Below are positions 1 to 8,272 of a stretch of DNA of 64,000 bases, one piece after another. The translations under genes and the position numbers were made by a program. Numbering within the stretch: position 1 is the first letter of the stretch; each line of letters opens with the position of its first letter. The notes beneath the pieces are model-generated. The model saw only the letters and a list, made by a program, of their open reading frames with translations, was not told where the DNA came from and ran no database searches. The DNA lies in the NCBI RefSeq assembly GCF_022414535.1, contig NZ_JADWYM010000010.1, positions 62,001 to 126,000 of the forward strand. Direction: 5' to 3'. The stretch is from Streptomyces sp. MUM 2J (GTDB lineage Bacteria > Actinomycetota > Actinomycetes > Streptomycetales > Streptomycetaceae).

Positions 1-420
1 GAAACGGCCCTCCCCCCGTGCCGCACCCCCGCCCCAGCCGCGCGGCTCCGCCCCGGAGAAGCCGTAGACCACCGAGAGCATGCCGGCCGAGCCGAGCAGC
101 GCGCCCGGTACGTCCAGGTGGGCGTCGGAGTGCCGTTGACCGGGTGCGAGCAGCACCACGGCGCCCGCGAAGGCGATCAGCGCGACGGGCACGTTGACGT
201 ACAGGCACCAGCGCCGGTTCAGGTACTCGGTGAGGAAGCCGCCCGCGAGCGGTCCGACCGCCGCGCCCGCGCCGACGATCGCGCCGAACGCCCTTCCGCG
301 GTCCCGGGGACCGGTGGAGGCCGTCGCGAGCAGCGACAGCGCCGATGTCGCGAGCAGCGCGGCGAAGACGCCCCGGAGGGCGCCGTCGCCGGGGCGCGTG
401 CCGCCGCGGAGCCGGATCCG
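1..420 (-). pseudogene. N-terminally truncated MFS (DHA2-type) drug transporter, runs off left edge
   Basis: Read on the minus strand, about 360 down to 1 encodes a segment typical of 14-helix DHA2 multidrug exporters: GRAFGAIVGAGAAVGPLAGG (motif C) followed by LTEYLNRRWCLYVNVPVALI. The frame is open to the window edge. Upstream the homology stops near 360-380, and the same frame meets a stop at 505-507 with no ATG or GTG between it and the conserved part. The helices that should precede motif C are therefore missing, and I read it as a decayed or truncated exporter. A frameshift linking it to another frame, or an unusual start, cannot be excluded. Confidence 0.5.
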
Positions 421-504
421 CTCCGTCGAACCGCCCCCGGGGGACGGGGAGACGTCAGGAAGCCGCCCTCCTCCCCGGAGCCGTCGGGAAGCCGTCCCGG
501 AGCG

Positions 505-906
505 TCAGCGGGCGCTCGCCGTGGCGTCGCGGCACAGCAGCCGGAGGGATCCCTGCCCGGCGAAGCAGCGGCGGGCCTCCTCGACGGGGTCCCAGAGCCT
601 GCCGTCCGGGGTGCGGATCCAGTGGTCGTCGCCGGCCGACCACCACTCGGCGCCGGTCTGCCGGGCGACGACCTCCCCGGCGTAGGCGCCGAAGCCGCGC
701 AGCACGTGCTCCACGGCGGCGTACGGCGCGCCCTCGCGCCGTATCTCGTCGATCATCCGGTCCACCCGCCACAGGCTCTGCGCCGAGTAGTCGAGATACA
801 GCCGTGCGCCCTCGCGCATGGCCGCCACCGTGTCCGCCGCCCACCGCGCGGGCTTCGCCGCGGCCGTGGGCCTGGTCTCCTGCAATGTCGCCTGCCGTGT
901 CGTCAC
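505..906 (-). CDS. conserved hypothetical protein, 133 aa
   Basis: The frame starts at a GTG (904-906) and gives a soluble alpha/beta protein with many Trp and Arg residues (DYSAQSLWRVDRMIDEIRRE near the middle, then GAYAGEVVARQTGAEWW and HWIRTPDGRLWDPVEE). The second half resembles small Streptomyces proteins of the DUF3806/DUF6278 type, whose function is unknown; that link rests on the GAYxGE...W pattern only. The open frame continues upstream to 1137 but that part has no protein-like composition and enters the TnpB remnant region. No strong ribosome binding site is visible, so the start is uncertain. It lies between two decayed genes and may itself be a relic. Confidence 0.5.
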   Translation of the reverse strand: MTTRQATLQETRPTAAAKPARWAADTVAAMREGARLYLDYSAQSLWRVDRMIDEIRREGAPYAAVEHVLRGFGAYAGEVVARQTGAEWWSAGDDHWIRTPDGRLWDPVEEARRCFAGQGSLRLLCRDATASAR

Positions 907-1069
907 ATGTCGAAGAGCGGCTGACCGTGGGCATTCGTCACCGCCCGCCCGAAGGCGTCCCCGGCCGGCGGCGACACGGCCCCGCCCCTCCGCCGGCGAT
1001 CGCCGCCCCGGGCCACCTGCGGGGATCGTTTCCGAAGTGACGGATCCCGGCGCCCGCACGCTCTGCTGA

Positions 1070-1395
1070 CAGTTGGCTTCCTCTCCCGCCCGGCGGCGGG
1101 AGGTTCCAGCGGTCGCCCGCTGGGGTTCCCGCTTCACCGACGACCGGCCCGTCCGGGAGGAGTCCCGCTTGAGGTCTCACACCGTCTCCACAGGCAGACG
1201 CCGCCGGCCCGGCGGCCAGGATGTCGCGTGCCGCGTTCACCTCACGGTCGTGCACGGCACCACACACGCGCCTCCGCTCCCGGACGTTCGGCGGCCCTGT
1301 CCCGCGGGCCGTGCCGCAGGCGGCCCCGCACGGCCCGCCGGACCGGAACCAGCGGCCGGTCGCCACGAGCTCACACCCACACCCGTACCGGCGGG
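1070..1395 (-). pseudogene. TnpB/OrfB (IS200/IS605-IS1341 type) C-terminal remnant
   Basis: The minus strand encodes a recognisable TnpB C-terminus: ELVATGRWFRSG (usual form VDRWFPSSK), a zinc-ribbon start CGAAC, then PPNVRERRR, CGAVHDREVNAARDILAAG (usual CGAVHDRDVNAAKNILAAG) and the closing WNLPPPGGRG stretch. The second zinc-ribbon cysteine pair is reduced to one cysteine by loss of residues before CGAVHD. Upstream of about 1395 the homology ends, so nearly the whole N-terminal and central RuvC region is gone. The frame stays open by composition alone. It is a dead transposon end, probably internally deleted, next to a DUF1877 gene. Confidence 0.7.
1083..1102 (-). repeat. right-end hairpin of the TnpB element
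   Basis: An 8-bp perfect stem (CTCCCGCC/GGCGGGAG) with a 4-base loop sits exactly where the TnpB frame reads LPPPGGRG. IS200/IS605-family elements carry a subterminal right-end hairpin that overlaps or follows the tnpB 3' end and forms the scaffold end of the guide (omega/re) RNA. Position and sequence fit that role. The left end of the element was not found. Confidence 0.55.
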
Positions 1396-1515
1396 GGTCG
1401 GCCGATGGACGGTGGACACCGGTCCACCCCGCAGGCGAACCCCCTTTCCCCGCTCCGCTGGACCTTCGCTTCGTCCCTGGCCCGAAGGCGGGAGTAGCCA
1501 CGAAGGAGCGACCCG

Positions 1516-2007
1516 ATGAGCGAGTACTTCCACCTCCGCGCGGTACCGCCGTCGGCGCTGCGCAACAGCACCACCTGGATGCAGCGGCTGTTCGAGGACG
1601 ACTGGGAGACGGTGCGTGAGCGGATCGGCCGGCACCGCGAGGAGATGCTGGACGGCCGCTACCTCGACCACGCCCTGCTCTACGCAGGACCCGGCCGCCG
1701 CCGGGGCGACTTCCCCGGCGCACAGGTCGTCCTCGGCGGGCGGCCCCTGCCCCACCCCGCCCCGGGCAGGCCACCGTTCCGCGTGCTGACCGCGGCCCAG
1801 GCGCAACGGGTCGCCTCGTTCCTCGCGGCGGCGGACTTCGACGCGCTGTGGCACCCGGCGCGCGCCGCGCTGCTCCCCCGCTACGGCGGCAGCGATGCGG
1901 AGCCCTGGACCCGTGGTGTCTTCGCCTCGGCGCACCGGGACCTGAGGGCGTTCTACGAGCAGACGGCGCTGTCCGGCGACGCGGTGGTGAAGTGGGTGCT
2001 TGTCTAG
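1516..2007 (+). CDS. DUF1877 family protein, 163 aa
   Basis: The protein has the DUF1877 (YfbM-like) layout: a start of the form MSEYFHLRAVPPSAL, a central LDGRYLDHALLYAG in place of the usual LDKSWDGIHYLLTG, then LTAAQAQRVASFLAAADFDAL and a C-terminal FYEQTALSGDAVVKWV. About 160 residues is normal for the family. It is a soluble protein of unknown function. A good ribosome binding site (GAAGGAGC) lies 8 bases before the ATG. The gene stands alone, convergent with the gene at 2023-2580; the 15-base gap leaves little room for separate terminators. Confidence 0.8.
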   Translation: MSEYFHLRAVPPSALRNSTTWMQRLFEDDWETVRERIGRHREEMLDGRYLDHALLYAGPGRRRGDFPGAQVVLGGRPLPHPAPGRPPFRVLTAAQAQRVASFLAAADFDALWHPARAALLPRYGGSDAEPWTRGVFASAHRDLRAFYEQTALSGDAVVKWVLV

Positions 2008-2022
2008 GCTCCCCGACGGTCC

Positions 2023-2580
2023 TCAGCCGAGCCCGCGGGCCCGGCGGGACACCACGGCCCGCAGGACCCGGCGCCCCTCGGTGGACACCTCCAGGGCCCG
2101 GCGCAGTCCGGTCGGCCCGTGCCCGGCCAGCACCTCCAGGACGGTGACCTGGCGGCGCAGCTCGGCGGCGACGAGGGGGGACATGCCGTCCGTGCGGCCC
2201 TCGCGGCGGGCATCGACGCTGCCCGTGTCCTCGGCGGGGTCGAGCAGCCGGTGGATCTGGAGGGAGGCCACCGAGCAGGCGTCGGCCCACAGCCGCATCC
2301 CGTCGGCGAACGGCTCGTCGGGCGCGGCGGAGAGCATCCGCCGGGCCAGCTGGACGGGCTCGTCCGTGGCGGGCTCCTCCGATCCGGCGAGCTTCCCGCG
2401 CACCTGTTCCAGGGCGATGCCCCAGGCGTCGTCACCGACGCCCTCCGCGAGGCTGCCCCACAGCGGTCGCAGTGTCTCGTCGTCACCACCCAGCAGCGGC
2501 ACGCACCGATCCAAACAAGCCAACCCGCTCGCGGCCAGCCCGCGGTCGTCGGCCTGAGAGATGAGGTCCACCAGGCTCAT
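2023..2580 (-). CDS. hypothetical protein, 185 aa
   Basis: I do not recognise this protein. It is acidic and helical (MSLVDLISQADDRGLAASGL at the start; LARRMLSAAPDEPFADGMRL and LRRQVTVLEVLAGHGPTGLR later) and ends in a basic RRVLRAVVSRRARGLG. No signal peptide or membrane segment is visible. The ATG at 2578-2580 is preceded by GGAGG with a 5-base spacer, which decides the start over the longer open frame reaching 2625. It is transcribed away from the hexosaminidase gene, with a 321-base gap between them, so it probably has its own promoter. Confidence 0.65.
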   Translation of the reverse strand: MSLVDLISQADDRGLAASGLACLDRCVPLLGGDDETLRPLWGSLAEGVGDDAWGIALEQVRGKLAGSEEPATDEPVQLARRMLSAAPDEPFADGMRLWADACSVASLQIHRLLDPAEDTGSVDARREGRTDGMSPLVAAELRRQVTVLEVLAGHGPTGLRRALEVSTEGRRVLRAVVSRRARGLG

Positions 2581-2828
2581 CCACGCCTCCCTAGACGGGG
2601 CGCCGTCCCTATACGGAGCCCGCACTTCCCCTTACTGCGTGCAACGCTCCCGTAGTGTCACACGACCACCACGCCGAGTCGGCCGATCCAGCGGAAGAAT
2701 ACGTTTTCGGCCAATCGTCCGGACCTGGCGTTCAGCACGGCGGAGAGGCGGTCCGGCCCGGACGCGGCGCACACCGGATCACCCCGGCGCACGCCGGTTC
2801 GCCGCACGCCGGGTCACCGCGCCGCGCA

Positions 2829-2851
2829 TGACCCGGCCGGGGACCGGGTCA
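2829..2851 (-). terminator. hairpin downstream of the GH20 gene
   Basis: TGACCCGG and CCGGGTCA form an 8-bp stem around a 7-base loop, about 50 bases past the stop of the minus-strand hexosaminidase gene. It is GC-rich without a clear U tract, which is usual in Streptomyces. The rest of 2581-2901 holds no gene that I can see. Confidence 0.5.
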
Positions 2852-2901
2852 CCGGCGCGCCGCCCACGGAGGGGCCGGGCCGGGCGCGACCGGCAGGGCG
2901 C

Positions 2902-4554
2902 TCAGCCCAGCCGGTCGGCGAGCGCCCGGAACTCCGCCCAGGTCAGCGCCGGTTTGTCCGGATTCCACAGCTTCTGCACGGTGGCCCGCAGCGGCATCCG
3001 GATACCGGCCGCGACCTGGGCCTGCGTCTGGCTGCCGGCCAGGTCGCACCAGACCGCGAAGGTCCCGCCGAGGATCTGGCCGTCGTAGGCGGCCGGCACG
3101 GCCGTCGTGCCCCGCAGCACCCGGGGCGTCCACTGCTCGTAGATCCGCTGCCCCGTCGGATAGACGAAGGTCTGCGGCTCCCCGAGCACGTAGTACAGGA
3201 ACTCGTCGTTGTAGTTGATCACCTTCCGCCCGGCCCCCAGGTACTCCACCGGCTGCCGGGCCCCGATCTCCTTGCCGGTCCAGTAGGCGACCTGGATGTC
3301 CTCGGCCGGCCGCACGGACGTGTTCCGGAGGAAGCCGTCGTTCCACGCCCGCGGGGTGCGGCCGTGGGCGCGGACGGTGTCGGCACGGTCGTTGACCCAC
3401 CCGGTGGCCAGGTCGGCGACGGTCGCGCCGGAGCCGTAGGCCTCGCGGGCGGCCGTGGCGAGCTGCGGGTAGGAGGCCGCGGGGTCGGACACGGTCAGCG
3501 CCCGGTACTCGTCGCCGCCGAGGTGCCAGTCCGCGCCGGGGAAGAGACCGGCGTACTCGTTCAGCAGGTCGTCGATGATCGTGGCCGACTTCTCCTTGGA
3601 GATGTCGATGGCCCCGCGCGCGGCCAGGCCCCGCACGTTGCGCAACTGGAGGTCGGGGTGGGCGGCGAGGACGGCGCCGAGGTGCCCCGGGGAGTCGATC
3701 TCCGGCACGACGGCCATGTGACGGGCCGCGGCGAGATCGACGATCTTCTTGACCTGCGCCTTGGTCAGATGGTCCTTGGACACGACCTCGGGGTGGGTGT
3801 CGGAGGCGATCCGGAAGCCCTGGTCGTCGGAGAAGTGCAGCCCCAGCTGGTTGAACTTCAGGTCGCCCAGCTCGCGCACCCGGTCCTCGATCCAGTCCGC
3901 GCTGAAGGGCTTGCGGGCGATGTCCAGCATGAACCCGCGCACCGGTTTCGCCGGCTCGTCCCGCACGACGCCCTCCGGGGCGCTGCCGCCGCCGTGCACC
4001 TCCTGCTTGAGGGTGCGCGTTCCGTAGAAGACGCCGGCCTCGCCCGGCCCGCTGATGACGACCCGCCCGTCGCGCACCGTCATGGTGTACGACTCCGGGT
4101 CGGCACCCTTGTCGCCGCCGAGCTCCAGCCGCACGTCCCCGGCGCGCGCGTCGTCCGACTCGCCCGCGTAGGCCAGCCCCAGCTCGCCCGCGACGAGCCG
4201 CCCCTCGTCGGCGAGCTTCGGGTCGCCGACGACCACCCGTTCCCCGCTCGCGGGCCGCCACCCCGGCCCGCGGGCCGGGGTGTGGGACCGTACGGCCGGG
4301 ATCGTGCGGGGCGCCTTGGACAGCGGATAGGTCCGCGTGGGGCCCGGGGTCGGGGACGCCGCCGTCCCGTCGGCGCGCGGCGACGCGCCGTCGGACGGCT
4401 GCCGCGTGGCGGTCGCCGAGGACGTACCGCCGCCGGCGGCGGCCCACACGCCGATACCCACCCCGAGCGCGATCGTCCCGGCGGTCACCGCCGCGACGAC
4501 CAGTCGCCTCTGCTTCACCTTGTTCGCCGGGGCCCGGCGCCTGTGCTGGCTCAC
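2902..4554 (-). CDS. secreted or membrane-anchored beta-N-acetylhexosaminidase (GH20)
   Basis: This is a family 20 glycoside hydrolase, releasing terminal N-acetylglucosamine or -galactosamine by substrate-assisted catalysis. Residues 1-45 hold a basic N-terminus and one hydrophobic helix (VVAAVTAGTIALGVGIGVWA), then a Thr/Ser/Pro linker to about residue 100. A GH20 N-terminal domain follows. The barrel begins at PVRGFMLDIARKPF, continues with KFNQLGLHFSDDQGFR and VVPEIDSPGHLGA, and carries the catalytic Asp-Glu pair in WHLGGDEY. No lipobox is present, so it is either released by signal peptidase or held by the helix. The start is a GTG with no clear ribosome binding site; a TAGGTT lying 6 bases upstream makes a leaderless transcript possible. 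Likely role: chitin or peptidoglycan amino-sugar scavenging. Confidence 0.9.
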   Translation of the reverse strand: MSQHRRRAPANKVKQRRLVVAAVTAGTIALGVGIGVWAAAGGGTSSATATRQPSDGASPRADGTAASPTPGPTRTYPLSKAPRTIPAVRSHTPARGPGWRPASGERVVVGDPKLADEGRLVAGELGLAYAGESDDARAGDVRLELGGDKGADPESYTMTVRDGRVVISGPGEAGVFYGTRTLKQEVHGGGSAPEGVVRDEPAKPVRGFMLDIARKPFSADWIEDRVRELGDLKFNQLGLHFSDDQGFRIASDTHPEVVSKDHLTKAQVKKIVDLAAARHMAVVPEIDSPGHLGAVLAAHPDLQLRNVRGLAARGAIDISKEKSATIIDDLLNEYAGLFPGADWHLGGDEYRALTVSDPAASYPQLATAAREAYGSGATVADLATGWVNDRADTVRAHGRTPRAWNDGFLRNTSVRPAEDIQVAYWTGKEIGARQPVEYLGAGRKVINYNDEFLYYVLGEPQTFVYPTGQRIYEQWTPRVLRGTTAVPAAYDGQILGGTFAVWCDLAGSQTQAQVAAGIRMPLRATVQKLWNPDKPALTWAEFRALADRLG

Positions 4555-4710
4555 GGCGTCAACCTACGTCCCTGGCGTTCGAGCGGTCGTCCACCACATG
4601 TTCCGAAACTCTCCTGTTCGAGTGAAATTCGGGCAGCCGTCGGAGACGGCATGAGCACGGTCTTATAACGTGAGACCTCGCGTCTCACACCATCCCCTGC
4701 CACACCACAC

Positions 4711-5283
4711 GTGCCACGAGGACTCACGCTGCCAGCGCACCGTCTTCCCCATCCTCCGGGCCGCCTGGCCCTGCCGGGACTCCCCGAGCAGCCGCGCATC
4801 ACCCCACCACCATCGCGGACCCCCCTCGACGTGTTCAACACGGCGCCCGCCGAGGAGGCCCGGCGGACCCTGTTCGCCTGCCTGCGGAGCAGCCGGTGGG
4901 TCCACCGGCTCGCCGCCCACCGCCCCTATCCGGACCTGGGCGCGCTCGTCGCGGCCTCCGACGAGGCGGCGTACGACCTGACCCCCGGCGACCTGGCCGA
5001 GGCACTGGCGGGCGAGTCGATGCCCACCCTGCCCGCGGACACCTACGAGGCGGCCCACACCGCCCTGAGCGCGGCGCACGCCGCCTACGAGGCCCGCTTC
5101 GGGCACGCCTTCGTCGTCTGTCTGGACGGCGTGACCCGGCAGGAGGCCCTCGACCACGTCCTGGCGGGCATCCGGTCACGCCTGGCGAACGACGCCGAGG
5201 AGGAGCGGGTGGTCGCGGCGGAGGAGCTGCGGCGCCTGGCGGGACAACGCCTGGTGAGGCGCCTCGGCGGCGGGGGGCGGTAG
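4711..5283 (+). CDS. OHCU decarboxylase-like protein (UraD fold) lacking the usual active-site motif
   Basis: The stretch ARRTLFACLRSSRWVHRLAA, RPYPDLGALVAASDEAAYDL and the C-terminal FGHAFVVCLDGVTRQEAL follow the fold of 2-oxo-4-hydroxy-4-carboxy-5-ureidoimidazoline decarboxylase, the third step of uric acid to allantoin conversion. In the characterised enzymes the middle carries a catalytic His in an HPRIG motif; here the equivalent stretch reads LAGESMPTLPAD, with no His. Helix boundaries around it are kept. The protein may therefore be a non-catalytic family member or have a changed activity. The start is a GTG (4711) without an obvious ribosome binding site; a later start around the LFAC region's upstream linker is possible. 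No other purine-degradation gene is adjacent. Confidence 0.65.
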   Translation: MPRGLTLPAHRLPHPPGRLALPGLPEQPRITPPPSRTPLDVFNTAPAEEARRTLFACLRSSRWVHRLAAHRPYPDLGALVAASDEAAYDLTPGDLAEALAGESMPTLPADTYEAAHTALSAAHAAYEARFGHAFVVCLDGVTRQEALDHVLAGIRSRLANDAEEERVVAAEELRRLAGQRLVRRLGGGGR

Positions 5284-5624
5284 GAGCCTCCCGTCCGCGG
5301 GCGGAACGGCTCCGGACGGCCGGGCCGGCGGCGCGTCCCGCGCCGGACAGCCGCCCCCGCACACCCGGACGGCGGCCACTTCGCCCCGGGCGGTGACACC
5401 GGCCGCATCCGAACGGCGGCGAACCGTCGTATAACCGGACAGCCCCTTCCAGAAGCAGCCGCAGGATAGCCCGTCCGGTGCCAGTTTGATCACACAGGTA
5501 GGCCCGCTGTAAGCACCACAGGCACACGTCGCTACGATGCTGGGGGCCGGTGGACCGTACCCGGCCGGGCCCGACCGACACCGACGCCGGCGCGGCCCCC
5601 ACCCCGCTCCCGGAGGAAACTTCC
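5284..5624 (+). promoter_or_regulatory. sdh upstream region, no gene
   Basis: This 340-base gap holds only GC-rich inverted sequences just after the OHCU-like gene and the sdh promoter region. A TACGAT (5533-5538) is a plausible -10 element, but the sequence 17-18 bases upstream is a poor -35. I see no coding sequence. Confidence 0.3.
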
Positions 5625-6005
5625 GTGCCGGCTGGAACGCTGTACCGCGGCCGGGAAGGAATGTGGTCCTGGGTGGCTCACCGAGTCACCGGCGTCCTCA
5701 TTTTCTTCTTCCTGTTCGTTCACGTGCTGGACACCGCTCTCGTGCGTGTCTCCCCCGAGGACTACGACAAGGTCGTAGCCACCTACAAGACGCCGATCGT
5801 CGCCGTACTCGAGTACGGCCTCGTCGCCGCCATCCTCTTCCACGCGCTCAACGGCCTGCGTGTCATCGCCGTCGACTTCTGGTCGAAGGGCCCCCGCTAC
5901 CAGAAGCAGATGCTCTGGTCCGTCGTGGGCCTGTGGGTCGTGCTGATGCTCGGGGCGATCTACCCCGTTCTCGGCCACGCCGCTCGTGAACTGTTCGGGA
6001 GCTGA
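5625..6005 (+). CDS. sdhC: succinate dehydrogenase cytochrome b556 subunit
   Basis: SdhC is one of the two membrane anchor subunits of succinate:quinone oxidoreductase; with SdhD it binds heme b and quinone and fixes the SdhAB head to the membrane. The protein begins MPAGTLYRGREGMWSWVAHR, followed by the family signature HRVTGVLIFFFLFVHVLDT with a heme-ligand-type His, a second helix around LEYGLVAAILFHALNGLR (His near ALNG) and a third helix SVVGLWVVLMLGAIYPVL. The start chosen is the GTG at 5625, because GGAGG lies 8 bases upstream; the open frame extends 25 codons further to 5550 but that part is Pro/Thr-rich and has no ribosome site. First gene of sdhCDAB, 5 bases before sdhD. Confidence 0.93.
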   Translation: MPAGTLYRGREGMWSWVAHRVTGVLIFFFLFVHVLDTALVRVSPEDYDKVVATYKTPIVAVLEYGLVAAILFHALNGLRVIAVDFWSKGPRYQKQMLWSVVGLWVVLMLGAIYPVLGHAARELFGS

Positions 6006-6010
6006 CGCCA

Positions 6011-6493
6011 ATGTCCACGACTGAAACCACCGCTTCGGGGATCGGCCCGGTCGAGGGCGGGTCCGGCTACACCGTCGACAACCCGGCGCCCCTCATCGAG
6101 GCCCCGCGCAAGCGCACGAAGAAGACCCCGAAGTCCACCCGGGGCAACTTCGAGCTGGCGGCCTGGCTCTTCATGCGCCTGTCGGGTGTGGTGCTGGTCG
6201 TCCTCGTCATCGGGCACCTGCTGATCCAGCTGGTCCTCGACGGCGGCGTCAGCAAGATCGGCTTCGCCTTCGTGGCCGGGCGCTGGGCCTCGCCGTTCTG
6301 GCAGGTCTGGGACCTGTCGATGCTGTGGCTGGCGATGCTGCACGGCACCAACGGCCTGCGCACCGTCATCAACGACTACGCGGAGCGGGCGAACACCCGT
6401 CTGTGGCTGAAGGCCCTGCTCTACACCGCCGCGGTCTTCACCATCCTGCTGGGCACGCTGGTGATCTTCACCTTCGACCCGAACATCCGCTAG
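6011..6493 (+). CDS. sdhD: succinate dehydrogenase hydrophobic membrane anchor subunit
   Basis: Second membrane subunit of complex II. An N-terminal cytoplasmic tail of about 45 residues with a basic end (APRKRTKKTPKSTRG) leads into three membrane helices: LAAWLFMRLSGVVLVVLVIGHLL, the segment LSMLWLAMLHGTNGLRTVIND and ALLYTAAVFTILLGTLVIF. His residues in VIGHLL and MLHGTNGLR are in the places used for heme and quinone binding in this family. The spacing to sdhC (5 bases) and to sdhA (24 bases) shows one operon. The length of 160 aa is usual for actinomycete SdhD. Confidence 0.93.
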   Translation: MSTTETTASGIGPVEGGSGYTVDNPAPLIEAPRKRTKKTPKSTRGNFELAAWLFMRLSGVVLVVLVIGHLLIQLVLDGGVSKIGFAFVAGRWASPFWQVWDLSMLWLAMLHGTNGLRTVINDYAERANTRLWLKALLYTAAVFTILLGTLVIFTFDPNIR

Positions 6494-6517
6494 GCACGGG
6501 GCTGAGGTAAACCACTC

Positions 6518-8272
6518 ATGAAGATCCACAAGTACGACACCGTCATCGTCGGCGCCGGCGGCGCCGGTATGCGGGCCGCCATCGAGGCGACCAAGCGCAG
6601 CCGCACCGCGGTGCTGACGAAGCTCTACCCCACCCGGTCCCACACGGGCGCCGCGCAGGGCGGCATGGCCGCCGCGCTGGCCAACGTGGAGGAGGACAAC
6701 TGGGAGTGGCACACCTTCGACACGATCAAGGGCGGTGACTACCTGGTCGACCAGGACGCCGCCGAGATCCTGGCGAAGGAGGCCATCGACTCCGTCCTCG
6801 ACCTGGAGAAGATGGGCCTGCCGTTCAACCGGACACCCAACGGGACGATCGACCAGCGCCGCTTCGGCGGGCACTCCCGCAACCACGGCGAGGCCCCCGT
6901 CCGCCGCTCCTGCTACGCGGCCGACCGCACCGGCCACATGATCCTCCAGACGCTGTACCAGAACTGCGTCAAGGAGGGCGTGGAGTTCTTCAACGAGTTC
7001 TACGTCCTCGACCAGCTGATCACCGAGGTCGACGGCGTCCGGACGTCCGCCGGTGTGGTGGCGTACGAGCTGGCGACCGGTGAGATCCACGTCTTCCAGG
7101 CGAAGTCCGTGATCTACGCCTCCGGTGGCTGCGGCAAGTTCTTCAAGGTGACGTCCAACGCGCACACGCTGACCGGTGACGGCCAGGCAGCGGTGTACCG
7201 GCGGGGCCTCCCGCTGGAGGACATGGAGTTCTTCCAGTTCCACCCGACCGGCATCTGGCGCATGGGCATCCTGCTGACGGAGGGCGCCCGCGGTGAGGGC
7301 GGAATCCTCCGCAACAAGGACGGCGAGCGCTTCATGGAGAAGTACGCGCCGGTCATGAAGGACCTCGCCTCCCGCGACGTCGTCTCCCGCTCCATCTACA
7401 CGGAGATCCGCGAGGGCCGCGGCTGCGGCCCCGAGGGCGACCACGTCTACCTCGACCTGACCCACCTGCCGCCGGAGCAGCTGGACGCCAAGCTGCCCGA
7501 CATCACCGAGTTCGCGCGCACGTACCTCGGCATCGAGCCCTACACGGACCCGATCCCGATCCAGCCGACCGCGCACTACGCCATGGGCGGCATCCCGACC
7601 AACGTCGAGGGTGAGGTCCTGGCGGACAACACCACCGTCGTCCCCGGCCTGTACGCGGCCGGCGAGGTCGCCTGCGTGTCCGTGCACGGCGCCAACCGCC
7701 TCGGCACCAACTCGCTTCTGGACATCAACGTGTTCGGCCGCCGGGCCGGCATCTCGGCCGCGGAGTACGCGCAGACGGCGGACTTCGTCGAGCTGCCGGA
7801 GAACCCCGCCGAGCAGGTCGTCGCGCAGATCGAGCAGCTGCGCGGCTCCACGGGCACCGAGCGGGTGGCGCAGCTGCGCCGCGAGCTCCAGGAGACCATG
7901 GACGCCAACGTCATGGTGTTCCGCACCGAGCAGACGATCAAGACGGCCGTCGACAAGATCGCCGAGCTGCGCGCGCGTTTCCGGAACGTGGCGATCCAGG
8001 ACAAGGGCAAGCGGTTCAACACGGACCTGCTGGAGGCCATCGAGCTGGGCAACCTGCTCGACCTGGCCGAGGTCATGGCGGTGTCGGCACTGGCCCGCAA
8101 GGAGTCCCGCGGCGGTCACTACCGCGAGGACTACCCCAACCGCGACGACGTCAACTTCATGCGCCACACCATGGCGTACCGCGAGGTCGGCGCCGACGGA
8201 ACCGATTCCATCCGTCTCGACTACAAGCCGGTCGTCCAGACCCGCTACCAGCCGATGGAGCGTAAGTACTGA
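6518..8272 (+). CDS. sdhA: succinate dehydrogenase flavoprotein subunit
   Basis: Catalytic subunit oxidising succinate to fumarate with covalently bound FAD, in the TCA cycle and respiratory chain. The N-terminus has the dinucleotide fold [17 protein letters not shown], then the flavin-linking [15 protein letters not shown] (His of SHTGA). Later come the capping-domain signature FHPTGIW and [11 protein letters not shown], the active-site Arg region YAMGGIPTN and the C-terminal [14 protein letters not shown]. At 584 residues it is full length. The C-terminal half is the helical domain plus the terminal KY end typical of the family. The stop codon overlaps the sdhB ATG (TGATG), implying translational coupling that keeps the two head subunits equimolar. 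Confidence 0.97.
   Translation: MKIHKYDTVIVGAGGAGMRAAIEATKRSRTAVLTKLYPTRSHTGAAQGGMAAALANVEEDNWEWHTFDTIKGGDYLVDQDAAEILAKEAIDSVLDLEKMGLPFNRTPNGTIDQRRFGGHSRNHGEAPVRRSCYAADRTGHMILQTLYQNCVKEGVEFFNEFYVLDQLITEVDGVRTSAGVVAYELATGEIHVFQAKSVIYASGGCGKFFKVTSNAHTLTGDGQAAVYRRGLPLEDMEFFQFHPTGIWRMGILLTEGARGEGGILRNKDGERFMEKYAPVMKDLASRDVVSRSIYTEIREGRGCGPEGDHVYLDLTHLPPEQLDAKLPDITEFARTYLGIEPYTDPIPIQPTAHYAMGGIPTNVEGEVLADNTTVVPGLYAAGEVACVSVHGANRLGTNSLLDINVFGRRAGISAAEYAQTADFVELPENPAEQVVAQIEQLRGSTGTERVAQLRRELQETMDANVMVFRTEQTIKTAVDKIAELRARFRNVAIQDKGKRFNTDLLEAIELGNLLDLAEVMAVSALARKESRGGHYREDYPNRDDVNFMRHTMAYREVGADGTDSIRLDYKPVVQTRYQPMERKY

Noticed and set aside
1237..1935. Minus-strand 232-codon frame over the DUF1877 gene
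   Set aside because: Mirror frame of DUF1877; the TnpB relic is in a different minus frame.
5550..5624. Upstream start for sdhC at 5550
   Set aside because: The extra 25 codons are Pro/Thr-rich, and GGAGG is correctly spaced only for the GTG at 5625.
5960..8167. 735-codon open frame antisense to sdhD/sdhA
   Set aside because: Artefact of GC-rich third positions in the real genes; composition is Val/Leu/Gly/Arg repeats with no domain.
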